From NCBI GenBank assembly GCA_036166415.1, contig JAYZHP010000073.1, positions 1-28,094 of the forward strand: a stretch of 28,094 nucleotides of DNA, in the 5' to 3' direction. Source of the stretch: TMED108 sp036166415. Its GTDB lineage: Bacteria > Fidelibacterota > Marinisomatia > Marinisomatales > TCS55. A program made the translations under genes and the position numbers. The notes beneath the pieces are model-generated. The model searched no databases and was not told the origin of the DNA. It was given only the letters and a program-made list of their open reading frames with translations. Positions 15,859-25,479 of this stretch are shown here, piece by piece (within the stretch, counting starts at the first letter, position 1; every line of letters begins with the position of its first letter).

Positions 15859-17909
15859 TTACTGGCAATTACATCACCGATTCTTGCTTGCTGATTTTAT
15901 TTTTGCCATTAATTGCTTTTATAATCAACATTTTTTTTGGTAAACGACTTCCAAGGCAAGGTGATTGGGTTTCTGTAGGCGCAATACTTATAACTTTATT
16001 GCTTGCCCTTTCACTATTTATTGGCATGCTTTCAAATTGGGATTATAAGTTTTCTCATGAGGTTTATTTTTCATGGATTGATCTCGGTGCATTTAAGATT
16101 GATCTTGGGTTTTGGGTAGATAATATAACCATTGTAATGCTTTTAGTGGTTTCTTTGATTTCCAGTATGACCCATATTTTCTCCCTTGAGTATATGAAAG
16201 GGGATATCCGCTACAATCGATATTATGCATATCTTGGACTATTTACGTTTTCAATGAATGGAATTGTATTGGCAAATAATTTAATGTCATTATATATATT
16301 TTGGGAATTGGTTGGTGTTAGCTCATATCTCTTGATTGGGCATTGGTTTGAAAAGCATTCTGCTGCTGATGCAAGTAAAAAAGCATTTCTAACAAATCGC
16401 GTTGGGGATATTGGTTTCTTTATTGGTATTATGATCATGTTCACTGCAATTGGATCATTTAATTTTCAACAACTTTTCGAAGGAGTGTCAGGCGGGTTAA
16501 TTTCTGGCACATTATTAACACTTGCTGGTCTTGGTTTATTTATGGGAGCTGTTGGTAAATCATCTCAGTTTCCTTTGCATATTTGGCTCCCTGATGCGAT
16601 GGAAGGACCTACACCCGTCTCAGCTTTAATGCATGCAGCTACCATGGTTGCTGCAGGTGTTTACCTTACTGTTCGCCTTTTTCCATTATTTACAGTAGAA
16701 GCATTGACAGTGATTGCTTACGTTGGCGGCTTTACAGCAATTTTTGCTGCTACAATTGCTATTACTCAAAATGATTTAAAGAAAGTTTTAGCTTACTCCA
16801 CCATTAGTCAATTAGGTTATATGATTTTAGCTGTAGGCGTAGGAAATTATGTTGCTGCATTTTTTCACCTTCTAACCCATGCAATGTTTAAGGCATGTTT
16901 ATTTTATGGATCAGGCTCTGTTATCCATGCTATGCACCATTCTTTACACGAATTACATGACCATGATACTGACCCTCAGGATATGAGAAATATGGGCGGC
17001 TTTAAATCAAAGATGCCGATTACAAGCCTTACAATGACAATAGCAACGCTTGCGATTGCTGGCGTCCCACTTTTTTCAGGGTTTTTATCTAAAGATGCTA
17101 TATTAGCTGGAACGTTATCCTATGTCGAGCATCACCCGCAACATTGGATTTTAGCTGTATTTGGTTTTGGCGCTGCAGCTATTACGGCCTTTTATATGTT
17201 CAGATTGATATTTTTAACTTTTTATGGTGAGCCCAAAATGCCAAAAGTATTTGATGGAATTCATGAATCTCCAAAAGTAATGTCTTACCCATTAATTATT
17301 TTAGCAGCTTTGAGTGTTTTTATTTTTTACACCTTGCCCTACTTTAATCCTTTTTCAGATTATGGGTGGTTTACTAAGTTGATTAAGGCCACAAACTCTG
17401 CTGTTCCTGGAAACCCAACAGCCAAAGAGATCTATGATGGCGTTCATCATGCACATTATACCGCAATGGCCCTATCGCTAGCTGTAGCTGCTCTTGGTAT
17501 CGGTTTATCATTTATGATGTATTTCAAAAAGAAATTATCAGCAGAAAACTGGGCAAATAGATTTGGATTTCTGTATAAGCTTTCCTTGAATAAATATTAT
17601 TTCGATGAAAACTATAATCGGTTCCTATATCAACCATTCTTAAGACTATCCCGAGCTGTTGCCTATGTGGATTGGGATCTATATGATAAATATTTTATTA
17701 ATGGGTTTGGATACATAACAAAAATCTTATCAAAAATTACAGGCCGGCTAGATTTTGATGGCCTTGATCAGACATTGGTAGATGGCATTGGACGGACAGC
17801 GCATGGTGCTGGGAAAAATTTAAAAACGGTGCAAACGGGCCGGTTGCAGAACTACATGCTCTTTGCGCTAATTGGTGTTATCATAATTTTGGTTATTCAA
17901 GCAACCTAA
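15855..17909 (+). CDS. nuoL: NADH-quinone oxidoreductase subunit L (antiporter-like)
   Basis: The distal antiporter-like subunit of complex I with a proton channel and the long lateral helix. Channel residues by alignment to known NuoL are E151 in FWELVGVSSYLL, D186 in RVGDIGFF, K235 in GKSSQFPLHIWLPDA, and H260 in MHAATMVAAG. LKKVLAYSTISQLGYM carries the later Lys region. After about residue 520 a region with long helices leads to a final membrane helix (LFALIGVIIILVIQAT), as expected for the lateral arm. Length 684 is normal. nuoM follows after 21 bases. Confidence 0.97.
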   Translation: MITGNYITDSCLLILFLPLIAFIINIFFGKRLPRQGDWVSVGAILITLLLALSLFIGMLSNWDYKFSHEVYFSWIDLGAFKIDLGFWVDNITIVMLLVVSLISSMTHIFSLEYMKGDIRYNRYYAYLGLFTFSMNGIVLANNLMSLYIFWELVGVSSYLLIGHWFEKHSAADASKKAFLTNRVGDIGFFIGIMIMFTAIGSFNFQQLFEGVSGGLISGTLLTLAGLGLFMGAVGKSSQFPLHIWLPDAMEGPTPVSALMHAATMVAAGVYLTVRLFPLFTVEALTVIAYVGGFTAIFAATIAITQNDLKKVLAYSTISQLGYMILAVGVGNYVAAFFHLLTHAMFKACLFYGSGSVIHAMHHSLHELHDHDTDPQDMRNMGGFKSKMPITSLTMTIATLAIAGVPLFSGFLSKDAILAGTLSYVEHHPQHWILAVFGFGAAAITAFYMFRLIFLTFYGEPKMPKVFDGIHESPKVMSYPLIILAALSVFIFYTLPYFNPFSDYGWFTKLIKATNSAVPGNPTAKEIYDGVHHAHYTAMALSLAVAALGIGLSFMMYFKKKLSAENWANRFGFLYKLSLNKYYFDENYNRFLYQPFLRLSRAVAYVDWDLYDKYFINGFGYITKILSKITGRLDFDGLDQTLVDGIGRTAHGAGKNLKTVQTGRLQNYMLFALIGVIIILVIQAT

Positions 17910-17918
17910 AGATTTTAT

Positions 17919-17924
17919 AAAGGA
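17919..17924 (+). promoter_or_regulatory. Ribosome binding site of nuoM
   Basis: AAAGGA ends 6 bases before the nuoM ATG at 17931, in the longest gap inside the nuo cluster (21 bases). It supports that start. Confidence 0.6.
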
Positions 17925-17930
17925 AAAGAT

Positions 17931-19478
17931 ATGGATCATTTACTCAGTTGGATTATTTGGCTTCCTATCATAGGCATGGGTATTATTACCCTAATTCCTA
18001 GAGATAGATCGAATTTAATTAAACAAACTGCCGCTTTAGTATCAGGTATTCAGTTGATGCTTGCTATTTATCTATGGAGCATTTTTGATGCAAGCAATGG
18101 TAATCTACAATTTATGGAACGAGCAGAATGGATTCCTTCATTCAATATTACCTATATTTTGGGTGTAGATGGATTAAGCTTACCAATGGTATTTTTAATG
18201 GCATTAATTGGATTTATCGGTATTTTTGTAAGCTGGAATGTCACCAATGCCGTAAAGGGATATTTCTCGCTTTTTTTACTTTTAAATACAGGAGTGATGG
18301 GGGTCTTTTTAGCGTTAGATTTTTTCTTGTTTTATATTTTTTGGGAAGTCATGCTTCTGCCAATGTATTTCCTTATTGGTATGTGGGGTGGTCCGCAACG
18401 TGAATATGCAGCGATCAAATTTTTCATTTACACTTTGGCGGGCTCTGTTTTAATGCTCATTGCAATTTTGGCTCTATACTTTACTTGTGGAAATACTTTT
18501 GATATGCTTTTACTGATGGAGCGAGCGCCAGTTGCTCTAGATGGAATGTTATGGTGGGGTATGAGCGCTATCAAAGTTATTTGGGTTCTATTATTTATTG
18601 GTTTTGCAATTAAAGTTCCAGTTTTTCCTTTTCATACATGGCTACCATTAGCACATGTTGAAGCACCCACAGCAATTTCGGTTATTCTTGCCGGTGTATT
18701 GTTGAAATTAGGTGTATACGGAATGCTCAGAATCAATTATACAATGTTGCCGGACGGTGTATTTTGGTTTGCTGGAGCACTTGCAGTATTAGGCTTGATT
18801 AATGTGATCTGGGGTGCAATGTGTGCTCTGGCGCAAAAAGATTTAAAAAAGCTAGTAGCATACTCCTCAGTGAATCACATGGGCTATACTCTCCTAGGCA
18901 TGGCAGCGGTAATCGCGGCTTCCGAGATGAATGGAAGTAATCTTATCAGTGCCCAAGCAGGATTAGGTGGAGCAGTCTTTCAAATGTTCAACCATGGAAC
19001 TATCTCTGCGATGTTATTTATTCTTGTAGGTGTTATATATGAAAGAGCGCACCATAGAGACATTGATGGCTTTGGTGGACTTGCAACGCAAATGCCAATC
19101 TACACTGCTTTTGTAGCAGTAGCCTTTTTTGCTGGTCTTGGCCTTCCTGGCTTTAGCGGATTTGTAAGCGAAGCAATGATATTTATTGGAGCATTTCCAG
19201 TGTTTAAAGCGATTGTAATTATTTCAACTTTAGGAATACTACTCAATGCTGCATACTTCCTATGGGCTTTTCAAAGAATGTTTTTTGGACCAGCAAATGA
19301 AAAATACAATGACATCCCTGAAATTAATAGAAGAGAAGTGTTTACTTTAATCCCCCTTGCAGTTATTACCCTTTTCTTAGGTGTATATCCCAGACCTTTT
19401 TTAGATCTAATAGCTGCTACCTTGAACGTGTTAATTGATTCAGTGGTATCATTTGGCGGACTTGCCTTAGCAATGTAA
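17931..19478 (+). CDS. nuoM: NADH-quinone oxidoreductase subunit M (antiporter-like)
   Basis: Antiporter-like pump subunit with about 14 membrane helices. Expected channel residues are retained: E139 in FYIFWEVMLLPMYFLIG and K228 in GFAIKVPVFPFHTWLPLAHV, followed by EAPTAISVILAGVLLKLGVY. LKKLVAYSSVNHMGYTLLG is the second lysine region. The length of 515 is typical. The downstream gene nuoN starts 11 bases after the stop. Confidence 0.97.
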   Translation: MDHLLSWIIWLPIIGMGIITLIPRDRSNLIKQTAALVSGIQLMLAIYLWSIFDASNGNLQFMERAEWIPSFNITYILGVDGLSLPMVFLMALIGFIGIFVSWNVTNAVKGYFSLFLLLNTGVMGVFLALDFFLFYIFWEVMLLPMYFLIGMWGGPQREYAAIKFFIYTLAGSVLMLIAILALYFTCGNTFDMLLLMERAPVALDGMLWWGMSAIKVIWVLLFIGFAIKVPVFPFHTWLPLAHVEAPTAISVILAGVLLKLGVYGMLRINYTMLPDGVFWFAGALAVLGLINVIWGAMCALAQKDLKKLVAYSSVNHMGYTLLGMAAVIAASEMNGSNLISAQAGLGGAVFQMFNHGTISAMLFILVGVIYERAHHRDIDGFGGLATQMPIYTAFVAVAFFAGLGLPGFSGFVSEAMIFIGAFPVFKAIVIISTLGILLNAAYFLWAFQRMFFGPANEKYNDIPEINRREVFTLIPLAVITLFLGVYPRPFLDLIAATLNVLIDSVVSFGGLALAM

Positions 19479-19489
19479 ATAGGTAATGG

Positions 19490-20980
19490 ATGAATAATTT
19501 AAATAGTTTAGCATTCTTTTGGCCCGAGCTTATTTTAAGCGCTACTATACTTGTAGCTATAGTTGCAGACCTTATTTATCAAAAGAAAGATTCTTATAAG
19601 GTTGCGTATTGGTCATTAGGAGGTTTGTTTCTCACTTATTTTGCTATTCGACTTCAGGATTCTACTCCTACTACTTTATTTATGGATACCGTTGCGCTGG
19701 ACCCTTTTTCACAATTTTTTAAAATACTAATTCTGCTATCAACCGCTATTGTCATCTTGATTAGTTTTATTTCTGGAGAGCTTAAAGAGTATAGATTAGG
19801 GGAATATTTTAGCATTATGACCATTATGACATTTGGTCTATTCTTGATGGTCTCATCTATTGATATTTTGATGGTATACTTATCGATTGAGATTGTTTCT
19901 ATAATGTCATTCTTCCTCGCTGGTTATCTTAAACGAAAATCGACAAGCAATGAAGCTTCACTTAAATATGTGATTTATGGTGCTTTTTCTTCAGGGGTTA
20001 TGCTTTATGGTTTGAGTTTGCTTTTTGGTCTTACCGGTTCAACAAATTTCTTTGAGATGCAATCTGCGATTGCAACCTTAGGACCCGAATCAAATTTAGC
20101 CTTAACTCTTGCAACGGTTTTTATATTAGTAGGGTTTGGGTATAAAATCTCAGCGGTTCCTTTTCATTTTTGGACCCCGGATGTCTATGAAGGTTCTCCT
20201 ACGACTATTACAGCATATCTTTCTGTAGCCCCAAAAGCCGCAGGATTTGCACTGATGATACGTTTTTTCAATCAAGTATTTGGTAGCATGTCCTCAGGAA
20301 CAATGGAATCTTGGTTATCTATCAATAATCTCCCATGGCCAGAATTAATTGCAGTTCTTTCTGCAGCTACAATGACACTTGGGAATCTTGTAGCTATACA
20401 GCAAAATAATGTAAAAAGAATGTTAGCCTATTCTAGCATTGCACATGCTGGCTACATGATGATGGCGCTTCCATTAATGTCAAGTTCTTCAATTGAAGGT
20501 GTTATGATGTATTTGATTATGTATTTATTCATGAATCTTGGCGCTTTCTTAGTTGTGATATATGTTAACGATCAAATAGGAGGTGAGGAGTTTAGTCATT
20601 TTGACGGACTAGGTTGGAAGATGCCATTGATCGGAATTACTATGACCTTATTCATGGTTGCGTTGACTGGACTACCTCCAACCGCAGGGTTCGTAGGAAA
20701 ATTTTATATTTTTGCAGCCGTAATTGAAGCAGGTTCTAAATTTTATTGGTTAGCTTTTGTTGGTGTGATTAATAGTGTTATTTCATTGTATTACTATATT
20801 AGGGTTGTTAAGCATATGTATCTTTCTGGAGAGCGCAGCGATGAAATTATCAATCCTTCATCTAAGCTTATTATAGCACTCCTTCTAGTTTTAGCTATCC
20901 CGAGTTTCATTTTTGGATGGTATTTTAGCCCTGTTGCTGAATGGATTTCGCAATCTACTATTTTATTTCATGGTATGTAA
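19490..20980 (+). CDS. nuoN: NADH-quinone oxidoreductase subunit N (antiporter-like)
   Basis: Third antiporter-like subunit, next to NuoK. E134 in YLSIEIVSIMSFFLAGY and K219 in GFGYKISAVPFHFWTPDVY, followed by EGSPTTITAYLSVAPKAAGF, match the conserved channel positions. VKRMLAYSSIAHAGYMM is the second lysine region. The length of 496 is normal. AGGT just upstream is a weak ribosome binding site. It is the last gene of the complex I set, and nqrA starts after only 20 bases, with no terminator-like hairpin between them. Confidence 0.97.
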   Translation: MNNLNSLAFFWPELILSATILVAIVADLIYQKKDSYKVAYWSLGGLFLTYFAIRLQDSTPTTLFMDTVALDPFSQFFKILILLSTAIVILISFISGELKEYRLGEYFSIMTIMTFGLFLMVSSIDILMVYLSIEIVSIMSFFLAGYLKRKSTSNEASLKYVIYGAFSSGVMLYGLSLLFGLTGSTNFFEMQSAIATLGPESNLALTLATVFILVGFGYKISAVPFHFWTPDVYEGSPTTITAYLSVAPKAAGFALMIRFFNQVFGSMSSGTMESWLSINNLPWPELIAVLSAATMTLGNLVAIQQNNVKRMLAYSSIAHAGYMMMALPLMSSSSIEGVMMYLIMYLFMNLGAFLVVIYVNDQIGGEEFSHFDGLGWKMPLIGITMTLFMVALTGLPPTAGFVGKFYIFAAVIEAGSKFYWLAFVGVINSVISLYYYIRVVKHMYLSGERSDEIINPSSKLIIALLLVLAIPSFIFGWYFSPVAEWISQSTILFHGM

Positions 20981-20989
20981 TAAAATGAT

Positions 20990-20995
20990 GAGGGG
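20990..20995 (+). promoter_or_regulatory. Ribosome binding site that fixes the TTG start of nqrA
   Basis: GAGGGG lies 5 bases before TTG 21001. It is the strongest Shine-Dalgarno sequence in the nuo-nqr junction and supports a non-ATG start giving MADISIRKGH, the usual NqrA N-terminus. Confidence 0.7.
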
Positions 20996-21000
20996 TAAAA

Positions 21001-22353
21001 TTGGCTGATATAAGTATTCGAAAAGGTCACAATATTCAAATTTCAGGTCAACCTGAAAATATTGCAGTCAAAAGTAAATCACCAAAATTAGTAGCGCTTA
21101 AACCTTATCAGTTTAAAGGAGTAAAGCCCAGGCTGCTAGTTAAAGAAGGTGATGCAGTAAAAATCGGCTCACCACTTTTTAAATGCAAATCTAATGATCA
21201 AATTTCCTTCCCTTCACCTGGAGGCGGTAAGGTGAAAAATATTGAATATGGCGAGAGGAGGCGAATTGAAAAAATTGTCATTGAATTATCTGAAAAAGAA
21301 GAGGTAGAAATAGGTAATTCTTACAAATTGGATGAAATAGATTCATTAAGTATCGAATCTGTTAAATCTGCTTTGATTGATGCTTCCATGTTTTCATTTA
21401 TTCGCCAAAGACCATTCAATAATATTGCTGATCCAAAAACATCTCCTCGTGACATTTTTATTTCAGGTTGGAACACTGCTCCCTTATCAGTTAATCTTGA
21501 CTTAGCCCTTAGGGGACGCCATTCCCATTTTCAAGCTGGAGTAAAGATCCTTAATAAGCTGACAGCTGGAGATGTTCATCTTTCCTACAATGAGAATACA
21601 GTTTCCGATACCCTATTAGATCTTGAAGACGTTATTAGCCATACCGTCTCAGGCCCTCATCCAGCCGGAAATGTTGGTATTCAAATTCATCATATTTCGC
21701 CAATAGGACCCAATGACCATGTATGGATTGTAAATGCTCAAGATGTAGCTAGAATTGGAAGTTTTTTTCTAACTGGTGAATTAGATACTACTTTATTGAT
21801 TACAGTTGGCGGTCCAAGTATTAATCAGCCAATCCATATAAAATCAAGGCTTGGAGTAGAGGTGAAACCGTTGTTGGGCGAAAGGCTAAAAGAAGGAGAA
21901 AGTCGGATTATTTCTGGAGACGTATTGACTGGTGATAAAATTGATTTAGATGACTTTTTAGGTTTCTTTGATTCTAGTATTTCAGTAATTCAAGAGGGGG
22001 GTGAGCGTGAGTTTATGGGGATGCTTCGACCTGGAACTGCTTCTTCACGTTATAGCTTGACCAATGCGTTTTTAGGGTCGCTGGTAGGAGGTTATAATTT
22101 TAATACTCTAAAAAATGGTAGCGAAAGATATATGGTACCAATTGACTCATGGGAAGATGTTCTTCCTATGGATATTTTGCCTAACCCTCTTTATCGTGCT
22201 ATTCTTGTTGAGGATATTGAGGAAATGGAGCAGTTAGGTATTTTTGAATGCGATGAAGAAGATTTTGCCCTTTGCAGTTTTGCCTGCCCAAGCAAGATTG
22301 ATCTTGGTAAAGCCATTCGAGATGGACTCAACCTTATTGAGAAAGAATTATAA
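21001..22353 (+). CDS. nqrA: Na+-translocating NADH:quinone reductase subunit A
   Basis: Cytoplasmic, cofactor-free subunit of the Na+-pumping NADH:quinone oxidoreductase. The N-terminal region ISIRKGHNIQISGQPE, the LVKEGDAVKIGSPLFKCK and FPSPGGGKVKNIEYGERR blocks, FISGWNTAPLSVNLDLALRG, and the C-terminal CSFACPSKIDLGKAIRDGL are typical of NqrA. The length of 450 matches the family. The start is TTG 21001 with a strong GAGGGG site. nqrB follows directly after the stop codon. Confidence 0.96.
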   Translation: MADISIRKGHNIQISGQPENIAVKSKSPKLVALKPYQFKGVKPRLLVKEGDAVKIGSPLFKCKSNDQISFPSPGGGKVKNIEYGERRRIEKIVIELSEKEEVEIGNSYKLDEIDSLSIESVKSALIDASMFSFIRQRPFNNIADPKTSPRDIFISGWNTAPLSVNLDLALRGRHSHFQAGVKILNKLTAGDVHLSYNENTVSDTLLDLEDVISHTVSGPHPAGNVGIQIHHISPIGPNDHVWIVNAQDVARIGSFFLTGELDTTLLITVGGPSINQPIHIKSRLGVEVKPLLGERLKEGESRIISGDVLTGDKIDLDDFLGFFDSSISVIQEGGEREFMGMLRPGTASSRYSLTNAFLGSLVGGYNFNTLKNGSERYMVPIDSWEDVLPMDILPNPLYRAILVEDIEEMEQLGIFECDEEDFALCSFACPSKIDLGKAIRDGLNLIEKEL

Positions 22354-23529
22354 ATGTTAAATTTCCTTCAAAATCTATTAAATAAGACTAAACCTCATTT
22401 TGAAGAAGGTGGAAGATTTGAAAAGCTTTACCCGATCTTTGAAGCTACAGATACAATTCTTTTTTCTACCGATGAGGTAACTGAATCTGGGCCTCATATT
22501 CGTGATAGTATTGATACAAAACGAATAATGATTTTGGTAGTCATATCATTGCTACCTCTTTATATGTTTGGTGCAATGAATATTGGTTATCAGAATGCTA
22601 TAGCAATGGGCCTAGAAAGATCAAATTGGCAGAATTTTTGGTTTGGCTTTGGAAAGATTTTACCTATCATCGCTATAACATTTGCTTCGGGAGCATTTTG
22701 GGAGCTTCTTTTTGCAGTTATGCGAAAGCATCCAGTGAGTGAAGGATTTTTAGTGACCTGTGCATTGATTCCGCTAACCATGCCACCCAATATTCCTTTG
22801 TGGCAGATTTCTATTGCGACAACTTTTGGTATAGTAATTGGAAAGGAAATTTTTGGCGGCGTTGGAATGAATATTTTCAATCCTGCACTATTAGCCAGAG
22901 TCTTTATATTTTTTACATATCCAACTAAGATTTCCGGTGATAAAGTATGGGTCCTAGGGCCTGATGGTTATTCTGGTGCAACCGCACTATCTATACCCGC
23001 AAGCGAACTGGGTCAAAATGCTTTATCAATGTTGAATAGTGTATCTCAATTTGACTATTCTTGGTGGAATCTTTTTTGGGGCTGGGTGCCTGGATCAATA
23101 GGAGAAACCAATAAGCTACTTATTATTCTCTCTGGAATCTTCTTGATATATATCAAGATAATAAATTGGCGTGTTGTTTTTGGAGCTATGATAGGGTTGG
23201 TTTCGATGGCGCTTATAACAAATCTATTTTCTCCTTTTTCAACTAATTCCATGTTTACAATTCCCCCGCATTACCACTTAGTCATGGGTAGTTTTCTATT
23301 TGGAACAGTTTTCATGGCCACAGAACCCGTTACCGGTTGTCATACAAATCAAGGCAGATGGATATATGGAATATTGTTTGGTTCTTTAACTGTGATAATT
23401 CGCTCCATTAATCCTGCATATCCGGAGGGTGTTATGCTTTCAATATTATTTGTTAATGCATTTGCTGCTCTAATTGATTGGTTTGTTATTCAGTCAAATA
23501 TTAATCGAAGAAAAGCACGACATGCATAG
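22354..23529 (+). CDS. nqrB: Na+-translocating NADH:quinone reductase subunit B
   Basis: Large membrane subunit of NQR that carries covalent FMN and riboflavin and forms the Na+ path. The flavinylation motif is PDGYSGATALS, with the acceptor Thr at residue 210. Other family blocks are MPPNIPLWQISIATTFGIVI, KEIFGGVGMNIFNPALLARV and MATEPVTGCHTNQGRWIYG. About ten membrane helices are visible. Length is 391, close to the Vibrio protein. The FMN would be attached by ApbE, encoded at the end of the same cluster. The 3' end overlaps nqrC by 8 bases. Confidence 0.97.
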   Translation: MLNFLQNLLNKTKPHFEEGGRFEKLYPIFEATDTILFSTDEVTESGPHIRDSIDTKRIMILVVISLLPLYMFGAMNIGYQNAIAMGLERSNWQNFWFGFGKILPIIAITFASGAFWELLFAVMRKHPVSEGFLVTCALIPLTMPPNIPLWQISIATTFGIVIGKEIFGGVGMNIFNPALLARVFIFFTYPTKISGDKVWVLGPDGYSGATALSIPASELGQNALSMLNSVSQFDYSWWNLFWGWVPGSIGETNKLLIILSGIFLIYIKIINWRVVFGAMIGLVSMALITNLFSPFSTNSMFTIPPHYHLVMGSFLFGTVFMATEPVTGCHTNQGRWIYGILFGSLTVIIRSINPAYPEGVMLSILFVNAFAALIDWFVIQSNINRRKARHA

Positions 23530-24241
23530 TAATCGTTATACATTAATCTTTACCACTCTGGTAACAATGATACTTGCCTTTATATTATCATCAGCATACT
23601 CCTCTTTAGAAGATATTACCAATAGCAACATTCAAGCAGATATTAAAAAGAATATTTTGAGCTCCTTGGGTTTTGCGCCATCAAATAAAGCTCCATGGAC
23701 CACAGAAAATGTGGAACAGATATTTAAAGAATCAATAGTCTCATTTGTAGTTGATAAATCAGGTAATGTTATTCCAGGTAAACTACCTCAGGATATTGAC
23801 CCTAAAGTTGACACAGAACTTTACCCTTTGTATAAAAAAATTGTAGATGGAAAGGTAGATGGATTTGCTATTCCTATTTCCGGAAAAGGACTATGGGGTA
23901 CCATGTATGGATATTTTGCTATTGAATCTGATGGCGCTACGGCCAAGGGAATTACTTTTTATAAACATATTGAAACCCCCGGCCTTGGAGCTGAAGTTGA
24001 CAAACCTTGGTTTCAGCAGAATTTTGTTGGAAAAAGATTTATTGATAATGATGGTAATCTGATTGGTATTCAAACAATAAAGGGCAAGGTTGATGAGTCA
24101 TCTGATGAAGCTTACCATCAGGTTGATGGAATAACTGGTGCAACAATGACTTCTCGAGGATTAAATGAATTCTTATTAAAAGATTTAAAATTTTATAACC
24201 CTTATTTTGAACAAATAAGAAAGAATATTAATAGAAGCTAA
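23522..24241 (+). CDS. nqrC: Na+-translocating NADH:quinone reductase subunit C
   Basis: Periplasm-facing NQR subunit with covalent FMN. A single N-terminal helix (residues 6-26) anchors it. The flavinylation motif is DGITGATMTS, with acceptor Thr208 and a TGAT in place of the more common SGAT. The HIETPGLGAEVDKPWFQ block is typical. I chose ATG 23522, giving 239 residues (MHSNRYTLIF); the open frame extends upstream to 23474, but that stretch lies inside nqrB and adds a non-conserved peptide. It ends in the TAATG shared with nqrD. Confidence 0.95.
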   Translation: MHSNRYTLIFTTLVTMILAFILSSAYSSLEDITNSNIQADIKKNILSSLGFAPSNKAPWTTENVEQIFKESIVSFVVDKSGNVIPGKLPQDIDPKVDTELYPLYKKIVDGKVDGFAIPISGKGLWGTMYGYFAIESDGATAKGITFYKHIETPGLGAEVDKPWFQQNFVGKRFIDNDGNLIGIQTIKGKVDESSDEAYHQVDGITGATMTSRGLNEFLLKDLKFYNPYFEQIRKNINRS

Positions 24242-24867
24242 TGGCAATACTTAGTAAATCATCAAAAAGAGCTGTTTCTGATCCATTAATGAGTAATAAT
24301 CCCATTAGCTTACAGGTTTTGGGAATTTGTTCAGCACTTGCAGTTACCACAAGGTTAGACATAGCGCTTGTAATGACGCTAGCGGTTATTGCGGTGCTTT
24401 GCGTTTCAAACACTGTCATATCATTATTAAGAAACTTAATTCCATCAAAAGTAAGAATTATCGTCCAACTATCCGTTATTGCATCTATGGTGATATTAAC
24501 AGATCTTGTTTTAAAAGCCTATCTGTATGATATGAGTAAACAATTAAGCGTATTTGTTTCCTTAATTATTACTAATTGTATAATTATGGGACGAGCAGAG
24601 GCTTTTGCAATGCAAAATGGACCTTGGAAATCATTTTTAGATGGACTTGGTAATGGATTAGGGTACGGTATGATTTTGATCGCAGTTGGCTTTTTTAGAG
24701 AGCTTTTAGGAAGTGGAACTATTTATGGTTTTAAAGTAATTCCAGAATCAATGTATGCTGCTGGATATGAGAATATGGGACTAATGGTTTTAAGTCCGGG
24801 TGCTTTTATAATCCTTGGATTAATTGTTTGGGCACAAAGAATTATTGGAAAAGTTGAGCAGGAATAG
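24241..24867 (+). CDS. nqrD: Na+-translocating NADH:quinone reductase subunit D
   Basis: Six-helix membrane subunit of the NqrDE/RnfAE family. The pair NqrD-NqrE holds an intramembrane iron-sulfur centre. The candidate ligands C30 (VLGICSALAVTTRLD) and C113 (LIITNCIIMGRAEAFA) are present at family positions. SFLDGLGNGLGYGMILI and FRELLGSGTIYG are conserved blocks. The length of 208 is normal. Preceding context (NqrA, NqrC flanks) makes it NQR rather than RNF. Confidence 0.96.
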   Translation: MAILSKSSKRAVSDPLMSNNPISLQVLGICSALAVTTRLDIALVMTLAVIAVLCVSNTVISLLRNLIPSKVRIIVQLSVIASMVILTDLVLKAYLYDMSKQLSVFVSLIITNCIIMGRAEAFAMQNGPWKSFLDGLGNGLGYGMILIAVGFFRELLGSGTIYGFKVIPESMYAAGYENMGLMVLSPGAFIILGLIVWAQRIIGKVEQE

Positions 24868-24870
24868 AAT

Positions 24871-25479
24871 ATGGAACATTATTTAAGTTTAATTACTAAA
24901 GCGGTTTTTGTTGAAAATATTCTCTTAGCTTATTTTCTTGGTATGTGTTCGTTTTTGGCGGTTTCTAAGAAAGTTGATGCATCAATAGGCCTTGGATTTG
25001 CCGTAATATTTGTTTTGACGATTACCGCACCTGTTAATTGGTTTATTTATAGCTATCTCCTGGGTGATGGAGCCTTAGCTTGGTTAGGTTTCCCTGAGGT
25101 TAATTTAGATTTTCTTAAACCAATCGTTTTTATTGCTGTGATCGCAGCAATGGTACAGTTGGTGGAAATGGTAATTGATAAATTCTCTCCTTCGCTATAC
25201 CAAAGCTTAGGAATCTTTCTGCCGTTAATTGCGGTTAACTGCTCCATATTGGGTGGATCATTATTTCTTGTTGAGCGTAATTATACATTGATGGAATCCA
25301 TCGTTTTTGGCTTTGGATCTGGGCTAGGATGGTTTTTAGCTATTGTAGCTATGGCATCAATACGTTATAGACTGCGCTATTCTAATGTGCCGACTAACCT
25401 TAGGGGCGTTGGAATAACAATGCTATTAACTGGTTTGATATCTATTGCGTTTATGTCATTTGGGGGAATCCAATTATGA
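24871..25479 (+). CDS. nqrE: Na+-translocating NADH:quinone reductase subunit E
   Basis: Six-helix membrane partner of NqrD with inverted topology. Conserved candidate Fe-S ligands are C26 (YFLGMCSFLAVSKKVD) and C124 (LIAVNCSILGGSLFL). VEMVIDKFSPSLYQSLGIFL is a strong family block. The length of 202 is standard. AGGA at 24860-24863 gives a good ribosome binding site 7 bases before ATG. It overlaps nqrF by four bases. Confidence 0.96.
   Translation: MEHYLSLITKAVFVENILLAYFLGMCSFLAVSKKVDASIGLGFAVIFVLTITAPVNWFIYSYLLGDGALAWLGFPEVNLDFLKPIVFIAVIAAMVQLVEMVIDKFSPSLYQSLGIFLPLIAVNCSILGGSLFLVERNYTLMESIVFGFGSGLGWFLAIVAMASIRYRLRYSNVPTNLRGVGITMLLTGLISIAFMSFGGIQL

Noticed and set aside
23474..23521. Upstream extension of the nqrC open frame
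   Set aside because: The extra 16 codons lie within nqrB in another frame and start at a non-ATG codon; the ATG at 23522 gives the usual NqrC N-terminus right before the membrane helix.
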